From: ZC4RG20 sp964553875
GTDB lineage: Bacteria > Pseudomonadota > Gammaproteobacteria > Steroidobacterales > Rariloculaceae
NCBI GenBank assembly: GCA_964553875.1
Contig: CAZKNH010000013.1
Location: 1-51,244, forward strand
Reading direction: 5' to 3'
DNA length: 51,244 nucleotides
Below the pieces are notes generated by a model. It saw nothing but the letters and a program-made list of their open reading frames with translations, did not search any database and was not told the DNA's origin. Each line of letters opens with the position of its first letter. Positions within the stretch are counted from its first letter, which is position 1. Shown here one piece after another: positions 38,575-47,432 of the stretch. The position numbers were made by a program, and so were the translations under genes.

Positions 38575-40794
38575 TCAATCGTCCGGCAGCGCGAACACCC
38601 ACACCGCCGCGCCGCGATTCGCAGGGCTCGTGAGCTCCGGCACGAGCGGCGCGAAGCTCCGCGCGTGAAAGCCGCCCTCGCCGACGACGATCGCGACGTA
38701 CTGCTTGCCGCCGACGGCGTAGCTGATCGGGCTCGAGCTCGACACGTCGTTGAGCCGCGTTTCCCACAGCACGTCGCCGTCGTCCGCGTCGTACGCGCGG
38801 AAATACCGGTCGAATGACGCGGCGAACACGACGTCGCCGGCCGTCGCGAGCACGCCGGACGTCTGCGGCGCCCGCTGCCGCACGGTCCAGACCGGTTCGC
38901 GGGTCGTAAGATCCAGCGCCTGCAGGCGGCCGTAGCGCCCGTCGTCGCCGGGCCTCGGCCGGATCCCCCAGTTCACCCCAGACGAGAGGCCGCCGCGACC
39001 GCCGCCCGGCACCGGGTAGACGTCCATGCACGCCTCGTTCAGCGGCACGTAGAGGCGTGCCTTCCGCGCATCGTACGAAGCCGGCAGGTAGTTCTTCGCG
39101 CCCGCGCCGTGCGGGCAGACCATCACGATCTTCCCGGGGCCGGGATAGAGGCTCTGGTCGACGGTCTTCGCGCCGGTCCGCGCGTCGATCTCGCTGACGA
39201 TGTTCTGCAGCCCGAGATCGATCGCGAACACGAATTCGCCCGTCTCGGCGTCGAGCGCTTCGTAAATCCCGATCTTCCCGGCCGTGATGATCAGCTTCCG
39301 CTGTCGGCCGCCAAGCGGCAGCTCGATGATCTGCCGCTCGAACGCCCAGTCGAGATCCCACTGGTCGTTCGGGAAGTGCTGGAACGCCCACGCAAGCTCG
39401 CCCGACGCGGGGTCGATCGCGAGCGTCGAGTTCGTGTAGAGCGCGTCGTTCGTCACGCCGGGCACGTCGATCGGCTCGAGCAGCGGACCCGTATCGTACG
39501 TGTTGCCGGTGCCGAAATAGGCGAGCCCGGTCTCGGGATCGTAGCTCCCGGGCGTCCAGATCGACGCGCCGGTGCGCGCCTCGTGCGGCATGCCGTTCCA
39601 GCTATCGCCGCCCGGCTCACCGGGCTTCGGGATCGTGCCGACGCGCCAGAGCACCTCGCCCGTCTCGGCATCGAGGCCGACGATCTGCGGGCCGCCGCCC
39701 TTCGAGCCGACACCGGTCGCGGTCGTGCCGATCATCACGCGCCCTCGAGCGACGACGGGCCCGCCGTTGATGCCCTCCCGCTGCCTGAAGTCGCCGACCT
39801 CGGTCGACCAGACGAGCTTGCCGGTGCGCGCGTCGAGCGCGACGACCCGCGCGTCGGACGTGCCGAAGTAGAGCCGGTCGCCGTAGAGCGCGATGCCGCG
39901 CTTGTGGAACGGCGCCGCGCCCGTTGCAAGCGTATGCGTGTACTGCCAAAGCAGATCACCGGTGGCCGCGTCGAGCGCCTGCACGATGTCGCCGTAGCCG
40001 ATCACGAACATCGTGCCGTCGCGCACGATCGGCACGCCTTCGGTCGAGCCGGCGGGCAGCGTCCAGCTCCACGCGACGCGCAGCTCGCGTACGTTGTCCT
40101 TTCGGATCTGGTCGAGGGGGCTAAAGCCGTGCGCGTCGTAGCCTCGCCGCCACGTGAGCCAGTCGGCCGGCGGCGGCGCCGCGAGCGCCGCGTCGTCGGC
40201 CGGCGTCAGGCGATCGAGCGGCGTCGGACGCTCGACGACCGTCCTCGCCGTGTACGGCGAGAAGTCCATGAAGCTGAAGCCGCCGCGCGGAATCCGCATC
40301 GCCGCGAGCGCCTGCGGGTCGGCCGGCAGGGGCTCTTCGCCGGGAACGACGTCGTTCGAGCGGAGCAGGTAGGCGACGAGGCTCACGTACGTTTCCGCGT
40401 CGAGCGACCCGGGATTCGCCGTCGGCATCGTCGTGCGCGTCACGTCGAAGAGCCTCGCGACGCTCTCGCCGCCGTACTTCGCCATGAACGCGATGCCCTT
40501 CAACGGCGCGCCGAGCGGGCCGTCGTCGAGGTTCGCGCCGTGGCACTGCACGCAGTGCTGCTCGTACGCGCGCCGGCCTTCCTCGACCTGCGCGTCCGTG
40601 AACGACAGCGCGATTTCCTGCGCGGCCGCGCCGCCGCCGACGAGCGCTGCGACGGCGAGCGCGAGCGCGGCCGCACCCGTGCGACGCGCACCCAGCGGAG
40701 CGGTGCACCTCGCCGAATCGCGGCCGCGGACTCGGCCGTCGGCTCGTGCCGACGCGGGCATCGCGCCGCGGCGGCGGCGTCCGACGCGGGCCAT
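38575..40794 (-). CDS. PQQ-dependent dehydrogenase with N-terminal cytochrome c domain
   Basis: This 739-residue periplasmic enzyme has a signal peptide near residues 38-60 (ending GAAAQ), a cytochrome c domain with the heme site CVQCH near 82 and TTMPTANPG near 115 as axial-Met region, and an eight-bladed PQQ propeller (about 175-735). Propeller motifs are VQALDAATGDLLWQY, VVALDARTGKLVW and VYPVPGGGRGG. It would oxidise an alcohol or aldehyde and pass electrons through heme to the respiratory chain. Classical quinohemoprotein dehydrogenases carry the cytochrome at the C-terminus; here it is at the N-terminus. The ATG 40794 leaves a 37-residue leader before the hydrophobic core, so a later start (ATG 40761 or a GTG) is likely. 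It is the second gene of a four-gene operon, 8 bases after the SnoaL-like gene. Confidence 0.9.
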   Translation of the reverse strand: MARVGRRRRGAMPASARADGRVRGRDSARCTAPLGARRTGAAALALAVAALVGGGAAAQEIALSFTDAQVEEGRRAYEQHCVQCHGANLDDGPLGAPLKGIAFMAKYGGESVARLFDVTRTTMPTANPGSLDAETYVSLVAYLLRSNDVVPGEEPLPADPQALAAMRIPRGGFSFMDFSPYTARTVVERPTPLDRLTPADDAALAAPPPADWLTWRRGYDAHGFSPLDQIRKDNVRELRVAWSWTLPAGSTEGVPIVRDGTMFVIGYGDIVQALDAATGDLLWQYTHTLATGAAPFHKRGIALYGDRLYFGTSDARVVALDARTGKLVWSTEVGDFRQREGINGGPVVARGRVMIGTTATGVGSKGGGPQIVGLDAETGEVLWRVGTIPKPGEPGGDSWNGMPHEARTGASIWTPGSYDPETGLAYFGTGNTYDTGPLLEPIDVPGVTNDALYTNSTLAIDPASGELAWAFQHFPNDQWDLDWAFERQIIELPLGGRQRKLIITAGKIGIYEALDAETGEFVFAIDLGLQNIVSEIDARTGAKTVDQSLYPGPGKIVMVCPHGAGAKNYLPASYDARKARLYVPLNEACMDVYPVPGGGRGGLSSGVNWGIRPRPGDDGRYGRLQALDLTTREPVWTVRQRAPQTSGVLATAGDVVFAASFDRYFRAYDADDGDVLWETRLNDVSSSSPISYAVGGKQYVAIVVGEGGFHARSFAPLVPELTSPANRGAAVWVFALPDD

Positions 40795-40802
40795 CGGCGG
40801 GC

Positions 40803-41285
40803 TCAGTCCTGCGGTGCGACGTTACGCGACTTGATGAGCCACTGGCCGTTCACACGGACCAGCTCGTCGACGCCCCGCCCCGCCGCGGCGACCCGCGGCG
40901 CCTGCCCCTGCCCGGCCGCACCGAACACGGTCAGCCAGTACGAATGATGACGGGCCGTGTTCTCGTCGATGAACTCGATGTACGAGTCCGTCGTCATGTG
41001 ATACATCGGCGGCGAGCTCTCGTTCCTGTTCTGCTTCAGGTTCGCGATCATCTGCCGGAGCGCGTCGCGGCCCTTCGTCGCGGTGCCGCCGGCCTTGAAC
41101 TCGCCATCCTCCGTGTACACCGCCGCGTACGCGTCCGGATCGAACGTATCGAGCGCGCGCGCGTAGCGCCACATCAAAGCCTCGATCGCGACGCGGTCCT
41201 CGAGTCGGGCGGCGTCTTGCGCGAACGCCGTGCCCGAAAGGCTCGCGGCAGCCATCAACGCAAAGGGAACGAGCAGCTTCTTCAT
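40803..41285 (-). CDS. SnoaL/NTF2-like protein, secreted
   Basis: This 160-residue protein has a clear signal peptide (MKKLLVPFALMAAASL, ending AFAQ). It then has a cone-shaped NTF2-like domain of the SnoaL_4 type: RVAIEALMWRYARALDTFD, then YAAVYTEDGEFKAGG, and a closing VNGQWLIKSRNV. Members bind or transform small hydrophobic molecules; the catalytic residues cannot be fixed from sequence. It is the first gene of the operon with the PQQ dehydrogenase, suggesting that it handles the same substrate in the periplasm (inference). Confidence 0.87.
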   Translation of the reverse strand: MKKLLVPFALMAAASLSGTAFAQDAARLEDRVAIEALMWRYARALDTFDPDAYAAVYTEDGEFKAGGTATKGRDALRQMIANLKQNRNESSPPMYHMTTDSYIEFIDENTARHHSYWLTVFGAAGQGQAPRVAAAGRGVDELVRVNGQWLIKSRNVAPQD

Positions 41286-41419
41286 CGGATCCTCCCGCCG
41301 TGTGATTCGTTGTCGTTAACGGTTCGGCGCCGTCAACTATAGCGGAAAAGGCGGCGGTGCCGCCCGGGTCGCGAGCCCCGAAACGCCCGGCCGGCGGCCG
41401 GTTACTGCCCCGTCTGCCG
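41286..41419. other. Gap between CorA and the dehydrogenase operon
   Basis: A 134-base interval in which both flanking genes run on the minus strand. It should hold the promoter of the SnoaL/PQQ operon and the end of the corA transcript. GC-rich inverted repeats are present (for example GGCGGC with GCCGCC near 41351-41365), but no clear promoter can be named. Confidence 0.3.
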
Positions 41420-42481
41420 TTACAGCCAGCCGCGCTTTCGGAAGTACCAGATCATGCCGCCCGCGATCACGATCATCACGAGCCAGATCAATGGGTAACC
41501 GTAATACCACGAGAGCTCCGGCATCGCCCACGGGCTTTGCGGGTTGTCGAAGTTCATGCCGTAGACGCCGACGATGAACGTCAGCGGGATGAAAATCGTC
41601 GCGATCATCGTCAGGAGCCGCATGACCTCGTTCGTCCGCTGGCTGATGCTCGAGAGGTAGACGTCGAGCAGGCTCGACGACACATCGCGGAAGCTCTCGA
41701 GCAGATCCATGATCTGGATCGTGTGGTCGTAGCAGTCGCGGAGGAACGGCTGCGTGCGCTCGTCGATCAGATCGACACCCTCGCGGATCAGCATGCCGAT
41801 CACCTCGCGATGCGGCCAAAGGACACGACGCAGCAGGACGAGATCGCGCCGAAGAGCGTGGATCTGCGCCAGGGTTTCCGCATCGGGTTTCTCGAGCAGC
41901 TCGTCCTCGAGGTCCTCGAGGCGCACGCTGAAGCGCTCGAGCAACGGGAACGACGCGTCGATGATCAGGTCGACGAGCGCATAGAGCAGATAGTCCGCGC
42001 CGCGGGCACGGATGCGGTTACCGTGCGGGCGCAGCCGCTTCCGCACCGGCTCGAACGGGTCCTCGGCGAGCGGGCAGAAGCAGATCACGTAGTTCTCGCC
42101 TGCGAAGATGCTGATCTGCGCGACGTCGAGCTCGCCGTCGTGAATGGGAAGGCTCAGGATCAGGAAGATCTGATCGTCGTCGATCTCGAGCTTCGGGCGC
42201 TGACCCTCGTTCAGCACGTCCTCGAGCGCGAGCTCGTGCAGGCCGAATTGCGCGCCGAGCTCGCGGAGCGTCGCCGGATCCGGGCGGCCGTTGACCTGAA
42301 TCCACGTCCGACTGTCGCTCTCGAGGTACGCCTTGCACTCCTCGGCGACGAGCTGGCGCTCGGTGTACGTGTCGCGCGTGTAGTCGATGAGCCGGATCGT
42401 CAGCGTGCCGTCCGCCTCGGGCGGGCGCTCGACGAGCGTGCCGGGCGACGTGCCGGGCGGGTGGTAGGTTTTCATCCGCAT
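41420..42481 (-). CDS. corA: CorA-type magnesium/divalent cation channel
   Basis: This 353-residue protein has the large cytoplasmic alpha/beta funnel of CorA, a long stalk helix (ISQRTNEVMRLLTMIATIFI) and two C-terminal membrane helices. The selectivity motif GMN is intact in VGVYGMNFDNP near residue 309, followed by the acidic/aromatic periplasmic loop and a basic C-terminus (YFRKRGWL). Homopentamers of CorA take up Mg2+ and sometimes Co2+ or Ni2+. A GAGGGA ribosome-binding site precedes the ATG by 9 bases. Element F begins about 25 bases upstream of the start, so its own promoter probably lies in or beyond that element. Confidence 0.94.
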   Translation of the reverse strand: MRMKTYHPPGTSPGTLVERPPEADGTLTIRLIDYTRDTYTERQLVAEECKAYLESDSRTWIQVNGRPDPATLRELGAQFGLHELALEDVLNEGQRPKLEIDDDQIFLILSLPIHDGELDVAQISIFAGENYVICFCPLAEDPFEPVRKRLRPHGNRIRARGADYLLYALVDLIIDASFPLLERFSVRLEDLEDELLEKPDAETLAQIHALRRDLVLLRRVLWPHREVIGMLIREGVDLIDERTQPFLRDCYDHTIQIMDLLESFRDVSSSLLDVYLSSISQRTNEVMRLLTMIATIFIPLTFIVGVYGMNFDNPQSPWAMPELSWYYGYPLIWLVMIVIAGGMIWYFRKRGWL

Positions 42482-42779
42482 AGGCGGCTGTCCCTCACCG
42501 GAAAATGGTGTCAGACACCCTTCGCGAGGAAATCGGGGTCAGAGCCCGTTTTGTTGCAGCCTATCGGAAATCCTGGCTAACGGGCTCTGCCGACAATTTC
42601 ACCCATGCGCAGCCGGTCGCAAGAAATGGGCTCTGACCCCGATTTCACTGCGGCCATCGGGCAACCGGGCTACGGGCTCTGCCACCGATTTCACTCCAAT
42701 GGGCTCTGACCCCAATTTCACTCGCTGGCCCTGGTGTCACCCGAATCGGGCTCTGACCCCGATTTCAACCCTGATTTCA
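42482..42779. repeat. Element F: hairpin-repeat element with spaced inverted copies
   Basis: Forward copies GGTGTCAGACACC (42507-42519) and GGGGTCAGAGCCC (42535-42547) are followed by five inverted copies beginning GGGCTCTG at 42582, 42628, 42674, 42701 and 42748. The copies at 42582 and 42674 are decayed after GGGCTCTGCC. Spacings are 46, 46, 27 and 47 bases, and four of the five copies continue into ATTTCAC or ATTTCAA. No gene is present in this interval between corA and the cyclase-family gene, both on the minus strand. Confidence 0.85.
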
Positions 42780-43751
42780 TCAGCGGACTGCGATCGGGTT
42801 ACCCGGCGACCCGGTCGCGCCGGTCAGCTTCACGGGCGCGAAGATGAACGCGAACTCGTAGACGCGGTCGGCGGCGAGCCCGGAGAGATCGAGGTTCTCG
42901 AGGTTGTAGATGCCGCGGCTCAAGAGCCACTGATGCCCTTCGATCGCGCGCGCCGGGTTCTCGCCCGGAATCGCCTCCATTGCGAAATTGTCGGCGCCGG
43001 TCAGGAGAATCCGCTTTTCCGCGAGCCACTTGATCGCCGTGATGCCGGGACCGGGCTCGCTCGCACCGTACGCCTCGTTGTCGACGTTCCAGAGCTGTCC
43101 CCAGCCGGTGTGGAACAGCACCGCATCCCCGGGACGGATCTCGTCGATGCCCTGCATCGCGAGCGTGCCCTCGATGTCCTCGATCGTGATGATGTACGTC
43201 GGATCGAGACGCTCGACGCCCTTGTAGCGCGCGACGTCGAGCAGCACGCCGCGCGTGAAGAGCGCGCCGACCTTCTCGATGCCGAGCTTCGTCAGGCCGT
43301 ACGCGGTGCCGAACTCGGAGAGCTTGAAGCCGTTGTAGAACACGTAGTCGCCGTCGATCTCCGTGCCGACGTGGCCGAGCCCATCGAACTGCGTGCCGAT
43401 CTGGCCGAGCTCGCCGCTGACGACCTCGTCGTTGAAGACGACCGCGTTCTCCGCGCCCGAAATGAAAGTCGGCAGCCCCGGGATCGTCAGGCTGAAGTGC
43501 CGGTTGCCGAAGAGCGGCATGCGCGGCTCGTACTGCCGGCCGAGCTCGTAGATCCGGCCCTCGCGGATCAGCGAGACCGCCTCGAGGACCTTCGCGGGCG
43601 TGACGAGATTCGCCGCGCCCCGCTCGTCGTCCGGCCCCCACTCCGACGGCCACCACTCGGGACCTGCCGGCGTCTGGGCCGACGCGACGTTGGCAAGAGC
43701 GGTGACGAGCGCAACGCACAAGGCTGCCTTGATTGGCGCGAGACGATGCAT
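42780..43751 (-). CDS. Cyclase-family (kynurenine formamidase-like) metal hydrolase, secreted
   Basis: This 323-residue protein has a signal peptide (about 1-25, ending ASAQ) and the cyclase-family fold. The family metal site, usually HxGTHxDxPxH, appears here as GQIGTQFDGLGHVG, so the middle His is a Gln while Asp and the last His remain. The WGPDDERGAANLVTPAKVL opening is typical of the exported branch of this family. Members hydrolyse formyl-kynurenine, isatin or related amides and lactones. It lies between two repeat elements and shares no operon. The changed ligand pattern is common in this branch, so the enzyme is probably active, but the substrate is unknown. Confidence 0.88.
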   Translation of the reverse strand: MHRLAPIKAALCVALVTALANVASAQTPAGPEWWPSEWGPDDERGAANLVTPAKVLEAVSLIREGRIYELGRQYEPRMPLFGNRHFSLTIPGLPTFISGAENAVVFNDEVVSGELGQIGTQFDGLGHVGTEIDGDYVFYNGFKLSEFGTAYGLTKLGIEKVGALFTRGVLLDVARYKGVERLDPTYIITIEDIEGTLAMQGIDEIRPGDAVLFHTGWGQLWNVDNEAYGASEPGPGITAIKWLAEKRILLTGADNFAMEAIPGENPARAIEGHQWLLSRGIYNLENLDLSGLAADRVYEFAFIFAPVKLTGATGSPGNPIAVR

Positions 43752-44100
43752 GCCGGGTCTCCTCCCCTCGACGTTCGACGCCCGCGACTATACGCCACCC
43801 GAGAATCGGGGTCAGAGCCCATTTTCGGTCGGCCTCGGAGCCTTACCTCGTCGTCTAGGGGTTCCATTACGCCTCTACCGCCTTCGCCCGCAGCCGAAAC
43901 CTCGCGAACGGTGACGAGGTGGCTCGGACACGAATGCATGATGGATTCCGACATGACTGCGAGCAGGGCGCCGACCGCGGGTTCCCGAAGCCCAAGGAAA
44001 GCCTTGCTCTATGATCCGAAAATGGGCTCTGACCCCGAATTCGTGCGAAGCACTTAGACTAGGCGTAACGCATCGACCCGGTCTCACCTTGGACACAGTG
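43752..44100. repeat. Element G: hairpin-repeat element between divergent genes
   Basis: A forward copy GGGGTCAGAGCCC (43808-43820, flanked by GAATC and ATTTTCGG) and an inverted copy GGGCTCTGACCCC (44024-44036, flanked by CCGAAAAT and GAATTC) form near-perfect terminal inverted repeats of about 26 bases. They enclose about 200 bases of unrelated sequence. The cyclase-family gene starts 56 bases to the left and the M20 peptidase gene 65 bases to the right, so the element sits in a divergent promoter region. No gene is visible inside it. Confidence 0.85.
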
Positions 44101-45510
44101 ATGGATATCGACCGACTCGTTCGCTTCATCGACGCGGAATGGAACGACGACATCGTCCCCGCGCTCTGCGATTACATCCGGATTCCGAACAAGTCGCCGG
44201 CCTTCGACCGCGACTGGCAGCAGCACGGGCACATGGACCGCGCCGCGGAGCTCTTGCGGGATTGGGCCGCGCGTCACGCGCTGCCCGGGATGACCGTCGA
44301 GATCGTGCGGCTGCCGAACCTGACGCCGATCCTCCTGATCGACGTCCCGGGCAGCCGCCCGGAGACCGTGCTGATGTACGGCCACCTCGACAAGCAGCCC
44401 GAGTTCACCGGCTGGGCGGAGGGTCTTGGACCGTGGACGCCGGTGATCCGCGACGGAAAGCTCTACGGCCGCGGCGGCGCGGACGACGGCTACGCGATGT
44501 TCGGCTCGCTGTGCGCGCTCCGCGCGCTCGCGGATCAGCAGATCCCGCACGCGCGCTGCGTGATTCTGATCGAGGCGAGCGAGGAAAGCGGAAGCCCGGA
44601 TCTGCCCGCGTACGTCGACGCGCTCGCCGACCGGCTCGGCGAGCCGTCGCTCGTCGTGTGCCTCGACGCCGAATGCGGCAACTACGATCAGCTTTGGCTG
44701 ACGACCGCGCTGCGGGGCAACGTCACCGGCACCTTGCGCGTCGACGTGTTGAGCGAAGGCGTGCACTCCGGCATGGCGGGCGGCATCGTCGCGTCGAGCT
44801 TCAGGATCCTTCGCGAGCGGCTCGACCGCATCGAGGACGTGCATACCGGGCGAATCCTGCTCGCCGACTTCTGGGTCGAGATTCCCGAGGAACGGATCCG
44901 GCAAGCGCGCGCGGCCGCGGCCGTGCTCGGCAAGAGTGTCTACGAGAAGCTCCCGCTCGTCCCCGGCATGCGCCCGATCACCGACGATCCGTTCGAGCTG
45001 CTGCTGAACGGCACGTGGCGCCCGTCGCTCGCGGTCACCGGCGCGGAAGGCTTGCCCGACCTCGGCAGCGCCGGTAACGTGCTCCGGCCCTATTCGGCCG
45101 TGAAGCTTTCGTTCCGCCTGCCGCCCGGCGTCGACCCTCATAGAGCCGCGCAGAGCGTCAAGAGCGCGCTCGAGAGCGACCCGCCGTATGGCGCGAAGAT
45201 CACGTTCGACGTCGGCTCGTGCATGGCCGGCTGGAACGCGCCGCCGATCGCGCCGTGGCTCGAGCACGCCGTGCAGCGGGCCTCCGCGACCTACTTTGGC
45301 CGCGATGCGATGTACATGGGCACCGGCGGCACGATCCCGTTCATGAACATGCTCGGCGAGCGGTTCCCGAACGCGCAGTTCCTCGTGACCGGCGTGCTGG
45401 GACCGCAGTCGAACGCGCACGGGCCGAACGAGTTCCTGCACATCGAAACGGCAAAACGCCTGACCACGTGCGTCGCCGACATCGTCGCGACGCACGCGGC
45501 GCAAGGCTGA
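44101..45510 (+). CDS. M20-family zinc metallopeptidase (dipeptidase-like)
   Basis: This 469-residue cytoplasmic peptidase has the two-zinc M20 core: His95 and Asp97 in MYGHLDKQPEF, the bridging Asp in GRGGADDGYAMFG, the catalytic Glu pair in EASEESGS, a further Asp in VCLDAECG and the final His in NAHGPNEFLH. A lid/dimerisation domain is inserted between about 200 and 340. Such enzymes cleave dipeptides or N-acyl amino acids. An in-frame ATG at 44011 lies inside repeat element G; ATG 44101 is preferred because the family N-terminus (IDRLVRFIDAEW) begins there. It is not in an operon with the peptide importer 14 kb away, but the two could cooperate. Confidence 0.92.
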   Translation: MDIDRLVRFIDAEWNDDIVPALCDYIRIPNKSPAFDRDWQQHGHMDRAAELLRDWAARHALPGMTVEIVRLPNLTPILLIDVPGSRPETVLMYGHLDKQPEFTGWAEGLGPWTPVIRDGKLYGRGGADDGYAMFGSLCALRALADQQIPHARCVILIEASEESGSPDLPAYVDALADRLGEPSLVVCLDAECGNYDQLWLTTALRGNVTGTLRVDVLSEGVHSGMAGGIVASSFRILRERLDRIEDVHTGRILLADFWVEIPEERIRQARAAAAVLGKSVYEKLPLVPGMRPITDDPFELLLNGTWRPSLAVTGAEGLPDLGSAGNVLRPYSAVKLSFRLPPGVDPHRAAQSVKSALESDPPYGAKITFDVGSCMAGWNAPPIAPWLEHAVQRASATYFGRDAMYMGTGGTIPFMNMLGERFPNAQFLVTGVLGPQSNAHGPNEFLHIETAKRLTTCVADIVATHAAQG

Positions 45511-45528
45511 CAGGCGCCGACTATGCCG

Positions 45529-46782
45529 TTACCGGTTCGCCGCGATGTGCGCGAGCCACTGTCGCGCCTGCTCGCGCGTCGACGGATCCTCGGCCGCCGA
45601 TCTGAGCGCCGCCTCCGCGCGGCGCGCGTCGCCCGCCTGAAACGCGGCGACACCGAGCAGATACTGCGTTTCGCCCGGGTTCTCGACGCCCGCGGCGAGC
45701 GCGCGTTCGAGCGCGTCGCGCGCGCCGACCCAATCCTCCTTTTCCATCAGCACCTGCGCGAGGCGCTTCCAGGCATCGCCGTCGCTCGAAAGCTCCGCCA
45801 CGCGGCGCAGCGCGGACTCGGCCTTGTCCCACTCGTGCGCCGCAATCCACGCCTCGGCAAGATATTCGTGATTTTCGGCGGTCGACTCGACGATGCCCTG
45901 CGCCATGCGCTCCTCGACGAGCACCGCGGCCTTGTACGGAATCTCGAGCATCAGATAGATGCTCGCGAGACTCTTCACGTCGCGCTCGGTATCGAGCATG
46001 CCCTGCCGCTCCGCGAGCGCGAGCACCGCGAGCGCGTCGGTCTGTTCCTCGATTTCGAGCAACACACCCGAGAGCTGCTTCCAGTACTGCGCGTTGTCGG
46101 GCGCCGTCGCGATCAGCTGGACGAGCGTCTGCGCGGACTGCCGGTAGTCCTTGAGCTCGTAGTGCAATGCGAGCTTGAGCTGCAGCCACGACTCCTCGAC
46201 CTTGTCGGCCTTCTCGAACGCGAACAGCACGTGCTCGAGCGCCGGCTCGTACTTCGAAGCCTGCGCGTACGCGTTCGCGAGCATCATGTGCGCGGTCGCG
46301 GGCGGCGGCTCGCACGCGAGCTCGAGATAGCGCTCGATCGTCGCGATCCCCTTGTCGTACTGCTCGTTCGCAATGTAGAGCTGACCGACATTGAACATCA
46401 GCTCTTCCTGTGCCTTGCGCTGCAGTGCGCCGACTGCAAGAGCCTCCTCGAACGCGTCGAGCGCCTCGCCGAGCTTCTCCTGTTGTGCGTACACGAAGCC
46501 GAGGGTCTGGTAGACGGTGGCACGCTCGAAGCCGTCGGAGCGGCCGGCGATGTCGAGAAGCCTCTTCTCGGCATCCGCGAACCGCTCGTTGTTCATGTCC
46601 TCGATCGCACGCTCGAGCACGCGATACGTGCCCTCCGACATGGTTCCGCCCTTCTCCTCGGCGTTGCACGCACTCGGTTTCTCCTGCGCTCCTGCATACG
46701 ACAGCGGCGACACCGCGACGACGATCGCCGCGGCGAGCCGTGCAAGCCTGCGGCTGCGGACCGTTCCATTGCGCACGTCCAT
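45529..46782 (-). CDS. TPR-repeat periplasmic protein of the TonB cluster
   Basis: This 417-residue protein has a signal peptide (about to residue 31, ending YAGAQ) and about ten tetratricopeptide-like helical repeats, for example VYQTLGFVYAQQEKLGEALDAF and LFNVGQLYIANEQYDKGIATIE-type units. TPR domains are scaffolds for protein contacts. A TPR gene at the end of the TonB2-type cluster is known in Vibrio and other gammaproteobacteria, and may help assemble the energising complex in the periplasm. The start is ATG 46782 with GGGAG 7 bases before it; a GTG at 46785 is equally in frame. It overlaps the tonB stop, so it is translationally coupled. Confidence 0.85.
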   Translation of the reverse strand: MDVRNGTVRSRRLARLAAAIVVAVSPLSYAGAQEKPSACNAEEKGGTMSEGTYRVLERAIEDMNNERFADAEKRLLDIAGRSDGFERATVYQTLGFVYAQQEKLGEALDAFEEALAVGALQRKAQEELMFNVGQLYIANEQYDKGIATIERYLELACEPPPATAHMMLANAYAQASKYEPALEHVLFAFEKADKVEESWLQLKLALHYELKDYRQSAQTLVQLIATAPDNAQYWKQLSGVLLEIEEQTDALAVLALAERQGMLDTERDVKSLASIYLMLEIPYKAAVLVEERMAQGIVESTAENHEYLAEAWIAAHEWDKAESALRRVAELSSDGDAWKRLAQVLMEKEDWVGARDALERALAAGVENPGETQYLLGVAAFQAGDARRAEAALRSAAEDPSTREQARQWLAHIAANR

Positions 46783-47429
46783 CACTGCGCTCCCTGACCT
46801 CCGAGACTGAATGTCACCGTGTATTCGCCGACCGCTTCGACGGCCTGACCGTCGACCATCCGCGGCCTGAATCTGCCGCGCAGCGCAGCGCTGACGGCCG
46901 CCGCCTCGAAGATTCCGCGCGGCTCGGCCTCGATCGCGCGTGCCTCGCGCACCGTGCCGTCTGGATTCACGACGATCCTGAGCTTCACCCAGCCCGTGAT
47001 GCCGGCCCGTGCGGCCTGACGCGGATACTGCGGCGCGAGACGCACGACGGGGATCAGCTCCGCGTTCGGCTGGGTGAGCACCGGGCCGCCGGACAGGCTC
47101 GTCGGAATATCGACCTTCGGCATGCCGAACCCGGTCGGCACCGCGCTCGCGTCCGCGGCCGCCCGCGACATCAGCTGCGGAGGAGGCGGCGGCGGATCAT
47201 CCGGCGGAGGCGGCGGCTGCGGCTTCGATCGCTGCCGCGCTTCCACTTGCTCGTTCTGCTGCACGCGCACGAAGTCGACCGTGCGGAAGCTCTCGACCTC
47301 CTCGAGCTCCCGCTCGGCTGCGAGGATCAGGTAGTGCATCAGCCAGAACAATGCCGCTGCGACCGCGACCGACAAGCCGAGCCCGGTCGTTCCGCGGACG
47401 AACGCGCTGCCCATCAACGACCGGCTCAT
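46782..47429 (-). CDS. tonB: TonB-family energy transducer
   Basis: This 215-residue protein has one N-terminal membrane helix (about 18-38), a proline-rich periplasmic spacer (PQPPPPPDDPPPPPP at about 70-86) and a C-terminal TonB domain (PQYPRQAARAGITGWVKLR, then PDGTV and FRPRMVDG). TonB carries energy from the ExbB/ExbD proton channel to outer-membrane receptors for siderophores, vitamin B12 or other nutrients. The short spacer is typical of TonB2-type proteins. exbD ends 3 bases upstream. No TonB-dependent receptor gene is in the window. Confidence 0.92.
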   Translation of the reverse strand: MSRSLMGSAFVRGTTGLGLSVAVAAALFWLMHYLILAAERELEEVESFRTVDFVRVQQNEQVEARQRSKPQPPPPPDDPPPPPPQLMSRAAADASAVPTGFGMPKVDIPTSLSGGPVLTQPNAELIPVVRLAPQYPRQAARAGITGWVKLRIVVNPDGTVREARAIEAEPRGIFEAAAVSAALRGRFRPRMVDGQAVEAVGEYTVTFSLGGQGAQ

Positions 47430-47432
47430 GCG

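Noticed and set aside
42582..42770. CRISPR-like repeat-spacer spacing
   Set aside because: Copies are unequal, one spacing is 27 instead of 46, and the same motif occurs in both orientations and at six other loci. No cas gene is present.
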